From: Aquincolibacterium sp964606385 | Lineage (GTDB): Bacteria > Omnitrophota > Omnitrophia > Omnitrophales > Aquincolibacteriaceae | NCBI GenBank assembly: GCA_964606385.1 | Contig: CAZSFZ010000002.1 | Coordinates: 132,463 to 196,462, forward strand | Reading direction: 5' to 3' | DNA length: 64,000 nucleotides | In this document: positions 32,713 to 44,700 of the stretch, piece by piece | Numbering within the stretch: position 1 is the first letter of the stretch | Layout of the letters: each line of letters opens with the position of its first letter | Translations under genes and position numbers: made by a program | The notes under the pieces: generated by a model | Databases searched by the model: none | The model's input: the letters and a program-made list of their open reading frames with translations, nothing else | Told to the model about the DNA's origin: nothing

Positions 32713-35700
32713 CCGCGATCTTGTCCGCCAGAGACTGGAAGAGTTGGCCCGCGGCAGTGAGGAACCGCTCGCGCATGCCCTTGTCCATTACGATCAGGTC
32801 GTCCTTGAGCTCGGCCTTGAGTTCTTCGGCGAGCATCAATTCGTCGGAACTGATCATGCCGCGGAGGGCGGCGCCGGGCTTTGCGATCCTAGAACGGGCA
32901 AGTTTCACGTCGGTAATGACGAACACGCGGTCCTGCAAGCCTTCCTGTTTAATCAGAGCTTCCGCTTGGGCGACTAGCGCCGCGTCGTTTTTCACAAGGA
33001 TCGCGAACGTGCTGTCCTTCAGGATGCTCTTCGCCATTTCGATCATACCTTTACGCAGGGCGAGATCCGAACCCAGGATAAAGGCGTAGCCAATATTCGG
33101 GGCAAGGCCGAGGACTCGCTTCGCCGCTTCCGCATGAACCTGTTGAACGACAGGAACTTTCGCAATCGCCGGCATAAGCGTTTCCACAGCGTTCAGCGTA
33201 TGCGCCAGGAGCGGGATGATCCCGTCCATGATCTTCTCTGTGACGGAACGTATGCCTTTTTCGCCGCTTCCTCCCCGCCGTATATTCTCGCGGACAAACA
33301 GATCATAGGTAGAGATCATGGGGGTCTTTTCCTCTACCTTCAGGACCTGATCATCCATAAAAGCCGGCACGGGCAAACTCACAAATTTCGGTAAATCGGA
33401 ACCGGATTCTTTTCTAAGCTCGCTTCGAAGCGCCGCGAGTTTAGAGGTGTCTGAGGATTTTTCCCCGAATACGTAGCCGCGTACTTCGGCCGGTGTATCC
33501 ATGAAAAGCGGGATCATGATCTGCTCCATGACCTTGGCATATTCCTCATTCACCGCCTGGTCCATTCCCGGTTTTTCGTTCATCCCCGTGAACCAGTATC
33601 CCCGTTCATCGCTCGACCAAACGGTCACGAGCATATCCAGCGTCCGGCGGAGCCCGTACGTGAACGCCTGATCTTCTTTGAAGTTGGAAAGTTTTGCAAG
33701 CTGATCCTGCACATCGCCATAGATCCTGCCGATCGTTTCAGCAAGCATGGGAGAGCGCGCATCATAGAAAGCTTTGCGCTGTCCAAGAAGCTCGTGAAGG
33801 CCCGCCAAACGCGCTAGAACCTGTTCTCGGTCCGCGGGAGCCTGGGAAGCGGGTTTCGGATCAAGCTTTTTGACCATGGAGATCCTGGGCTGCTTCTCCA
33901 GAAGATTGATGGAAAAATGCGCGAGCTCCCGGTCCTGGCCGTTCAAAATGACCGCGCCTGTTTTTTGGAGGAAGTGAAGCTGGACGATATCTTTGATCAG
34001 GAAATACCGCATTTCCGGATGCTCGCCGGCAGCGGCAACTTCGATCATCGCAAGCGTCCTGTCCCGGACCAGATTTTGTAACCGGACAAATTCCCTGAAA
34101 AGTTTTTCGATCCGAACCTTGAGAGCGCCGGCATCCGTCGGATCCACCGGGGCCCGGAGAAGCGCTTCAATGGCCGCCTCACTTTTAGCGATCTGACCGT
34201 AGGGAGTTTCTTTTAAAAGGATTTTTCCAAAATCCCTGCGGACATCCTGTTTCGCTTTTTCTATTTCGAATTCCGGAAAACTTTCCTGATAAAGCGCTCG
34301 ATAAAGCACCTGCGCCTGCATCGAAGCCTTATCTTCAGCCTGTCGCAGAATACCTTGCCACGTCTGATTGTAGGCCTTAATGAGCTCATCATAAGCTTCC
34401 AAAGCGGTCCGTGCGGTCTCAACGCGCTGGATCCCCCAGTGAGATTGCCGTTCATTCCAGGCTTCCTGGATCCCGGAAAGGACTTTGGAAAACGAAGCCG
34501 CTTTCGGGGAAATAACAGGCTGTTTTGGAGTTTCTTCTTTCGTGACAACAGGCGTTGTGACTGGTAAACCGGCATATTCGGCTTGAGTCACTACGGCATC
34601 CGCAACAACCCCCGCCTCCAATCCCAACCCTTCTGCCAGCGTCGTTTCGTCCATCAAAACATACTCTAAGGGCGCGGGCTCCTTGAACCGGATCCCGCCT
34701 CTCTGAACCTCAGTAGTAAAGCTTTCGATCCCCTTTTGCCTTTCGATCCCCTGCAAAGCGTTAGCCATCAGGTTTTCGAGCATTCGCGAGTGCTTGGCGT
34801 TCGTCAGAACAAGGGCCGTGCGTTCGCCGTTCGAGAAAGTAAGGGTGACATGACTGCCGAGACGGGCAAATAAAGCTCCTTTATCGGCCGCAAGACGTTC
34901 GGGCAAGGCCCCCAGCAAGGCATTCTCCTGCTCCTGCCTCGATTGCAGCGGCGCAAAACCCAGCATCGCCAGAAGCGCGTCCTGATCGGGATCATTCGAA
35001 ACGGCCACGAGACGGATGGGTTGGCGGTCCGCCTCTGCTTGCCGCACAACCTGAGAAAGGCTCGCGAGCGTGCGGTCGATATCCTGAGCAAAGAACCATT
35101 CTTTCGCGCCCACGGTTTTAACTTGATCTTGCACCATAACTCCGGTTCTGTTTATTGTTCGAACTTCCGAGCGAATATTAGGCGTCTGCTTTTTAAGAAG
35201 TAAAAATTGGGCGCGCGGGGCGTTCGGGGCAGCCCGAACTTTATGGGTCCAGCCCTGGAGCAAGTCTTCGCGCAAACCATAATCTTCTTTTGTAACCAGG
35301 TTCGTCACTTGATAACGCACCCCCGATTCGATGAACCTCTCCAGACCGTTTTGGATCCTCGTCGCGACTTTTCCGTCGCTCTCATATTCGCTTTTATCGG
35401 TCCCTAAAATGATCGAAGCGAAAAAAACGTCTCCGGTCATTGGTATTTTTCTCGCCAAAACAAGCGAACCTTGGTGGGAAGCGTCAAATACATAATAGTG
35501 ATGGCCATTGGGATCAAAGAACTGATCCCCGAACAATTCTTTCAAAGTCATGATCGCTTTATTAAGATCGGCCAGGAAACGCGGGCTTCCCCACGAAGGA
35601 ATGCGGGAAGCCGTAAGAAGATCGGGCCTGAAAAGGCCCAGGATCGCCAGCAAAGGACGCACGTTGTCTTTGAAAAGGAATTGCGCGTTTTTCTGATCGT

Positions 35701-38700
35701 AATAAGAAAGATCTTCGAGCTGTTCAAAAAAGTGGCTGGTGATCACCTCTCCTTCCGCGCGCTGGTAATCAGCCCCCGCTTGCCGGATCAATTGCTTTAA
35801 AGAGGCCATGGCTGTCATGTCGCGATCGCTGATCCGGTCGATGATCCTCACGATTTCCGGTAACCGCACCGGCGTCCACTTCAAGATTTCAATGCCCAGC
35901 GGCATGGGGATTCCGATCCCGATCTCGTCCATCAATTCTGATTTTGGATGAATTTTGTAGACCCTTCCAAGTTTTGGTTCCGAAATCCGGACTTCCTGGG
36001 CCTCCGTATCCCCCCCCACCAGATCCGAAAAAGTTCCGGGATCGATGGATACCCGAGTGCGTGCTTTATACCCCTGGAATTCCTGTTTCTCCTCATGTTT
36101 AACGGGGGCATCCACGTTCAGATTCACCAGGAATGACTTGCCATCCTTCATTTTGAAAAGGTAGGACAAGATCGAATGATCCTGCGTCCCGAGCGATCGC
36201 GCATTGGAGTGATGGTCTAAATAGCGGGCGATATAACCGGCCCATGGCTGGTAATTGATCTTCACGCCCTGAACCAATTGTTCTGCTAAAACACGCGCCT
36301 CTGCGGGGGTAGAAGTTTCCATATAGCGCTCGAACCAGTTCCCCGCCATGCGCACCAAAAGCGTCTCGGTGAGCTCCATGGCTTGCAAGTTCAGCGTGAT
36401 CCGTTCTTTTTCATCGGCTATCGCGGCGCGAGCAGCTAGATCCTCTATCTGTTTTTTAAAAGGATCCAATCCCGGAGAAAGACGGACTAGTATAGTTTCT
36501 TTTAAATATTTAAAAATGTCCCCATAGAAAGCGTGATGTCTGACGCTGTTATGCGCTTCAATCCCGCGCGTAGACGCATCATAGTCTTCCCGGATCGAAC
36601 CATCCGGCTGTTTCTTGGGAACTTTATTCTGCCAACTCTTAAGGTCCCGGAAAGATCTGAACATCCCGAAAAGCCCCATGCCGGGCGCCGAATGTTTTCG
36701 TCTTCCGCTGATCCCCTGCCATTCAAAATCCGGCGCCTGAACAGGAACGACATAATCGGAAGCTTCGAATTTCAATTGGGAGAACATCGCTTCCCGCTCC
36801 GCGTCTTCCTGCAACATGTTCTCGATCATCAGCGCGTGACCCATCGCCTGACCGACCACCATATCCACACGCCATGCGTTGGAAACCGACTGGTACATGC
36901 GCTCCCGGCGCCCCGCCGGATCCTTGCGCAGCGTCTTGACCGTTTTTAGGGCTTCCAGAAGACTGCGGGCTGAAGGTCTCCATTCGCCGCCCTCCTGGGT
37001 GCTTTTTTCGCTTTCGTTATAATCCACGTACACTCCGTTCAAAAGTCGCCATTCACCGCTGTGTAATTTTTCACGGAGCGTTTTATAATCGAAGGCTGGT
37101 TCTCCCTTTTCATTCAAGACTTCGATGTTTTTTCCTGTTTTCGTGTCGCGAATGATCCAGATCTCCGGGTTGCTGCCCGCGAAAGGACCGATGACTTCTC
37201 CGCCATTCGCCATCACTTTCATCATGCTTGTCGCGGAAGCTTCGAGGTCCTTGTCCGAAAGCATGACCCCGCCTTGCACGCCTTGGAAAATGATCTCGGC
37301 CTCGTAGTAGGTATAATCATCCAGAGTCGCGATGCGGTCTTCCAGGCCTAATAATTCGGACATGAACCCGATGTAAAGATAACGCTCATAGGCGTCCGCT
37401 TCGTCAAAGGTGCGACCGCCGATCAAAACGCGGCAGATCGACTCCCGGACTTCCTGAACCGCGGCCTGGTCTTTCAGCCGAGCGCGAACCGCTTCGAATT
37501 CCCGCTGGAAACGGCCCTGGTCCTGATTTTCGCCTTTGCGGTAACTTTTCCAAAATTGAAACAAGGGATCAAACGGGCGATTGAACCTTCCGCTCCGGTC
37601 CGCGGAAATTCCCGCCTGCCGGGCCGCTTCGGCAGCCGCCGGCAAGATCTTGCCCAAGATCTCTTCAACTTCGATCTCTTCATATTTGTCCGGGCCTTTA
37701 TAAGCGACTTGTCTTCGAATATTCGAAACAACCGGATCGGCAAGAATAAGGTCGCGGATTTTTGCAAATCTTGTTTCCAGTGCATCCCAATCCTCCGGCT
37801 GGTTTGCAAAAGCAGCTTTTTGAATCAACTCCTGCATGTCTTTTAAACGAGCCATAAGCGTTACGTCGTCCCATCCCTGCTCCCGCTGGTATTCCTTTAA
37901 GGTGTTGCCCAGCCAGTCCCGGAGCCCTTTAAACCCGCGTTTTTCCCGCAGCCAGGCCAAGAACCGGGCGGCATCCGAAGCCATGATCCATTCATTTTGA
38001 GCTTTAAAATATTCCCGCAAATCCGGATGTTTGTCCAATTCTAGGAAAAATTCCCGGTCGTTCGACGCTGGAGGAAGCCCATATTCGGGAGGTTGAAACG
38101 CGATCTGACGTTTATATTGTTCGATCAAGGCGCGCCGGGCCTTTGCCTGCCAGCGCGGGAGGAAAACCCCATTCGTGCTTCGGATCTGTTGTTGAGGATC
38201 ATAAAAACCTTTGACGCGATGCCACGCAACTCGAAAAATATTCTTGAGAAGAGCGGGTAGATGTTCTACCAGATTGACGCCGGAAATAAGATCGTAGATC
38301 TCGGCCGTAAAATCCGCGATGCTGATCTTGCCGTCATGAACGATCACTGAACGCAGCCATTCCGGAAACCTGAAAAGACCATAATGGCCTTCCCACGCTT
38401 CAAAGAGTCCGGGGCGGAAAACGGTGTGGTTCAGGGTAACGCGCTTGGCTTTTTTAAGAAAAACCTGGGGGAGACTCACAAAAACCTCGTGATCAAGGAT
38501 CACAAGATGGTCAGGGTCCGGGTTGCCTTCGAGCGCCTGGATCAGGCGTTCGCTTGCCTCTTGAAAGGCCGCCATGTGGATCTCACGCATCCCGGTGTCG
38601 TCGTACACTTCTTCGAAAAACGGCTCCTCTTTTCCTTCCGCGCTTTTTGTATAACCGTCGAGATAATACTGCGGGGACCGATGTTCCTGATAATACGTTT

Positions 38701-41700
38701 TGTAAACGCGGAAAAAGACCGTTGTCGGAACGCCGCGTTTGACCGTTGGTACCTTTATTTCGATCGGCGTCAATTCCATGGCTTTTTTGACGATTTCGCC
38801 AAAAAGAATACGCTGCCCCTGCGCATCCATTCCCTTGATAGGCTTGTTCTTGATAAAGTTCCATAAAGGATGGATCCCTGTGACATTCAGGCCGATAGCG
38901 GGCCAGGCCTCGAAAAGATCCGGCAAAAGAGCCCCCAAACCGCCGGTCAAGGTCGTCTGTGAAATTTGCCCGGCCTGGTAGGCGTCATGCAGTTCTTCGA
39001 CTTTTTTCAAGACATGCATCGGATAGCCCGCCTCAAACTGACGGCTGTACAGGTGCTGGTCGGCAGCCCTTGGCGTTTTGGCCGCTGCCCATGTTTTCTC
39101 TGTGACCGTACGGATTTCAGAGCGGCCGCGAAGAGCTCCCATTTCCCGGGCAAGAACCGCATGGGAAGAACCGAACTTTGCAGCGAGATCTCCTACCGTA
39201 TCAGAGGGTTTCTGGTAGTTGGTTAGGATGATGTTACGGATGATATCTTGCGCGAGAACCAGGCGGTTATTCGCCCCGAAATGAAAGACCGGCTTTCCTT
39301 CTTCTGTTTGGGTGACAATCCCTTTCTGTTTCAAAGCGTGCATGAACATACCCACCAGCATGGCTGGTGCGGAATTCCGCCTTGGATCCATTTTCTGGTA
39401 ATCAAGTAAAGCCAGAAATTCGTTCGGCGTCAGGATAAAATTCCCCGGATGATAATCCCAATGCGGCACCCCTTCGGATTCGAGGATGGCGGCGGTCTTT
39501 GACGCCCGGGTCATAATGTTGAGAACGTGGAGAAGATACTCATTTACCGGCAAAGATCGGATTTCCTGAAGGTGGTGTCCCCAATCCACGCCTTCGATGT
39601 ACGGATAAACAATCGCGAGGGATTCGGAATAAGCCCAAAGCGGGATTTCTTTGCCTGTGCTGGTTTGAAAAGCCCGGATCCCCTTGAACAAAAGAGGGTT
39701 GTACACACGGGCCTGAATCCCGTGTCTTTCCAGGATCTCATTGACGAAGTTCCGCGGTTCGCTCTGGTTCCGAAGCGCAGACATTAAAATGCCGATCGAC
39801 TCTTCCTCTTGCTCCTGCTTTGTCTCATCGCTAAACCGCTTGATCACATAAATCCTCCCCGAGGAATCTCCCTTGATCGTCGCGCGATAAAGCTGGGAAG
39901 GGCTATAAGGCGATTTTGAAATCTTTTCAAAAATAACAAAAGTTACTTCGTCCTCAAAAGATTTGTGAGGCGCGAGAGGCCGCATCACCAACGTTTCGTC
40001 GGTTTTTTCTTTATACTTCTGGTCCTGGATCTTCCACGCGCCATGAAAATGGTCGAGCACTTCCGCGCTTTGGAGTGCCCAGCTGTGTCGTTGTCCTGGC
40101 CCGAGTTTAAAATAGATCTGGGCGCCAGTTCCCTGAATATGTTCCACGCGAACATTCTGCCCCACATAGAATTCCTGTCCTCTTCCGCGCCCATCGTTCG
40201 CAAAAGGGTCCCAAAGCCAGAAATCACCGAAAGCGTCTTGGATCGTGGCAGATCCAAGCTGAGGCTGCCTTTTTAAATAAGCATTCCGTATCTCGGGAAA
40301 ACTTTGAAGATCGACATCCACCACCCCTTCCCTCAATTCATTCGAATGATTTTCGATCACCAGAAAACGGTTGGAGGGGCTGACGGTGGGGGCGCCTAAA
40401 AAAGCCGTAACCCCGGATTTTGAACGGACCGCGAGTTCAAGCTCTCTTTGAAAAACGGGACGCCTCCCTGGCGGGATCATTTTGGAACTGATCACCTGCT
40501 CCCATCCTTCTGTGAAACCTACTTTTTTCTCGCGCATTTCTGAACGGGATGACGCTGTATCGAGAGCCTGGCGATCCGCTTCTGCCGTCAAAATTTGTTC
40601 TGTATCGTCCAACACAGCACTCGCTTCTTTGTAATTTTTTGTCTTGGATAAAGCGTTCATCTGTTCCCGGAGAGACGCTTGAACCGCCGGCAAAAGTCTT
40701 TGGCTAGCAAGATCAAGGATTATTTTCGCTGGCGTTACCGCTGAGTCTAATAACAACCGGCGGAAAAGCTGCTCTAATTCTTCCAGGATCCGGCTTTCCC
40801 AATAAAACTTGCTTCCCAGGCGTTCTTCTTTTGTTTGAAGAAACGTCCTGACAGCTTCTAGCAGATGCCGCCAATTCGCCGCGACGGGCTCCCTTTTCTC
40901 AAAAACCGCGGCTACGCTCCTTAAAGCGAAAGGATTTTTTTGATCCGTGACCCACCGTCCGATCATGGCTCCGTGAAACACGCCCCCGTAAGCTTCACCG
41001 AGATCCCAGACCGCCCGGGCTTGCTCCACGGAACTTACATTCCCGTTCACAAATACTGGCGGGAGTTTTACCGCTTTCTCTTTTAATGTTTTGAGGGCTT
41101 GAGCCAGGAACTCTCTGTTTTTCTCAATGATCCCTTTTTCGTTCAAGAAGCCTTGTTTGCGTGTCCGCGTATGGACATCAATCCAGGATGCTCCGGTCTT
41201 AGCGATCGTTTCCAGGAATATAACCGTTTTCGATTGGGAATATCGTTCTGCGTCATCCTGGGCAAGGCGAGTTTTGACCGAAATGGGAAATTCAAAACCG
41301 ATCGGTAATGGTCCCCCAGCATCTTGAAGGGCGGCATGGGCCCCAGCGCGAACGGCCTTAATGATCGCGGCGGCAAAAGCAGGGTCGTCAATCAAGCCGG
41401 AGCCGCCGGCAATAGGCTTCTCTTTTGTTTCGCTTCCCTGTCCCGTTTCAAGGTACTGCATGGCCAAAGCGCCGGAACCCATGTTGAGGTTCAGAGCCTT
41501 GGCACCGTTCTTCACGGCAAGATAAGCCGCTTTGTAATACGCTGCGCGGATTCTGCGCCTGGCTTCATCCGGCCGCGTCTCGGGAGTGCCAAAAACTTCA
41601 TTGCCCATGGTCGGGTCATGAGGAGCGGCCAATTGAACTACCGGGATTTTTTCTTTGGAGGAAATGTCTAACCTCGGAAGGCCCGTTAGAAAATCATAGT

Positions 41701-44700
41701 ATTCCCACCATCGCGGATCTTGCATTCTGTCAAAGATATTGCCAATGCGAACCAAGTCGGAGTAAAGAAGGACCTTCGTGTCTTGCTCTACTGCTTTCTG
41801 GACCATGACCCGCTCGTCCGCCTGGCTTCTTTCATCAAGAGGTGCGTAACTAACCTTCGGAAGGCTCCGAGCCGGATCGTTGGGGTTCCACCAATAGCTT
41901 CCATTTTGGATCTCCTCCGCTGTTCCGACCGCCGGAGAAATGCTTTGACCCTCGGAGCTTATTTGGTCTGTCCAGTTTTTCCGTTCCTCTTCGGAATCTG
42001 TCGTCCTTAAAAAAACGATCTTTCTTCCGGGCTTCATTACGCTTTGCAGGAACGAGGTCCCGAGAGGGGTTTCTTCATCCGAAACTTTCATGAGCTTGTC
42101 CGGAGAATCGGTCAAGGCAAAGATGTCGAGGATATCCGTCTTCCCCGGAAGGTTGGGAACAGACATCCTGAGCGTCAGACGCCCCGAGGAATCTTTTTCG
42201 ATCCAGCAAGGGACATATTGATAGAGATCGCCAAGCTCACCTCCAGTGCGTTTGATGATTTGCGCTCTTAAGATCGTGGAAGGGCCAAACGATTCCAGTT
42301 TTTCGATATCCAACCATTCCTTCGCAGTTTGTTCGATCAGATGACCCGAAGGGGAAGCCTGAGTCGCATCCACCGGATTCGTATCCTTGATCACCCAAGT
42401 CCAATCCACGGCGTCCGCTTCCGCGGGAAGCGGGACCGTAAGAACCATCACGTGCCCTTGAGGGTCTTCCGGTGTTTTTGCTTTTGGATCAAGAATGGTC
42501 GTTTTCTTTTCTAGGGCATATCGGGTGTCCCGATAACCGATCTCAAAGGAGGTGTCCAAACCCTTCTGGCTTTTTTTAAGCTCATTAAGGAAAGCGAGCA
42601 TGGCGTTCCGGATATGACCCCGAAAAAGCGATGGGACCTTATCCGTCAAATAAGGCAATGTGTGGAGCCTCGTGGTTACGGAATTCTCTTCCTGGATCAG
42701 CTCGTCTTCCGCGGTCTCTCTAAGCAGATGTTCGAAATTGACGGAGAAATCGACCTGCACCAGACCGTTGGCGCTCACAACCTCGTATCTTCGTCCGCGT
42801 TTAACATTGAATTGATTTACGCCGTCGAAGCTGATAACTCTCACCCGAACTGCTCTTGTCGCCGTGCGATAAATAAAATCGTAAGCTGAACGCACACGCT
42901 GCGCTTCTTCCCCCTGCCGGCCCATCTCCATTTCCGCCTCAGACGTCGATTCGTGCCAGGCCAGAGGCATGATGTCTTCTTCGCTTCCAAAATAGAATTT
43001 CCCGGCAGCTTCGAAACAACGCTGAATATTTTTCCGAAAATTTTCCGTCCCCGCGAAGTCGCTTTCCATCAGCTCCCCAATGTCTGCCGCTCCGCGATAA
43101 TAAAATTCCTGGCGCGATGTTTTCCAAGTGTTGGGGGCAAAAAAGTGGATATCGAAACTCCCGTAAGTCGTCCCCGGATCCGCCAAACCCCCTTTTTTGC
43201 GTCCATGCTTTCCGCCATCTACCCAACCTTCCAACTCCTGACGCACGTTCTTATGAACATGGACTGTGAGAACGTTGCCGCGGCCGGCGGTCTTTCCTTT
43301 TTTCCGGTCTCCAGGTCTCATGCCTCTAAATTCATCCAGAAGCATTTGGGATGCGAAAGTCATCCCTTCCCTCAGTTTCGATTTCCCGACCCTGCCAAGG
43401 AACCGGGCCTGTCGTTTCCCGTCATTTTTATCCTCAGAATGTGTTTCGAAAGAGCCGGGCATGGGATCATAAAACAACCGGTCCATGCCCACAAAATACC
43501 CGTACCATAACTCCCCGGTTAGGATGTTCAGGTCATACTCTTGAAGAAGCTGTGCCAGATTAGCGCGGACCGCCTCACCGTAGTTGAAAGGGGCAGGCTT
43601 GGCTTCCTTGATATCCGCAAGCACTCTCTCCGGGAAAGATCTTTCGTCAGTTGCAAGCCGCGCGGTCTCCGGTGAACGCCCATCGATCCGCACCGGCCTG
43701 ATCCTCAAGGAACCGCCGTCCTTGCCAGGTTCTTTACTTAAAGCGGTCCCGAGGAATTTTTCTGCCACACGGTTCCCGTAAACCTTCCGGATGAAGGCAT
43801 CCATGTAAGGCGCCATGAACGCGATGTCTTTATCGGTGACATCCTTGTTCAGGATCGGCGCTTCCGGCACAATGATCGTGACATCGAAGCCTAGATTGAG
43901 CAGCAAGAACACCTGCCATAAATTCATCCAGGATTCCATGCCTGCGTTATTGAAGTAGACTGCGACAGACCGGCGCCCCTCTTTCAGTGCCGTTTTCATT
44001 TCTTCCCGGGCTCTTTCTCTATCGTCGGAAATAAAGGTCGGTTTTTGGAGAAGGACCATTGAACGGAAAGGGAAATCCTCGTTGAAATCTGATTCCACCA
44101 TGTAGTGAAGAAGGTCTCTCCAAATTCTCAGAATGTCCTCGGGGTCGTCCAGATTAGGACCAAACCGGGAGGTGGTTCTCGTCTCCCCGGGTTGAACCGT
44201 ACTCCCTCCGGACGGCATGAAACGGAAGTGATCGCTCTCTTTCAAAAGCCTCTCGAAACTGCTGTGCGCACGCCAAAGCTTTTCGCCGGCATCCTGGTCA
44301 TGTCGATAAAAAACCCTTGCTGGGTCCGCTGTAAAATACTTTTGAATATCCGACCCCCCGCCCCGGGATTTTTTGTCATGTCTGAGCAACTCCAAGTCGA
44401 CGTTCCGGAGCGGATCAACCTCCATACGGCGCGGATTCCAGCCATACCACATATTCGCGACGTCGTTGAGCCTCCGGAAAAGTTCCGTCTGTGCGCTCAA
44501 GGGGACCGCGTTGTAATCCCAAAGAAATGAAACCGGCTGCCGCCCGTTCCTTGCCGCCGCTTGGAGATCCTCTCGTGAATGAAGTTCCCCTGTTTCCTTA
44601 CCCGCGAGCGGGTAATATTCATAAATGTAGCGAACGGCCTCGGCAAAGGATTTCCAATACTGAGCCTTTTCCATCTGTCCGGTCGCCTCCAACACCTTGA

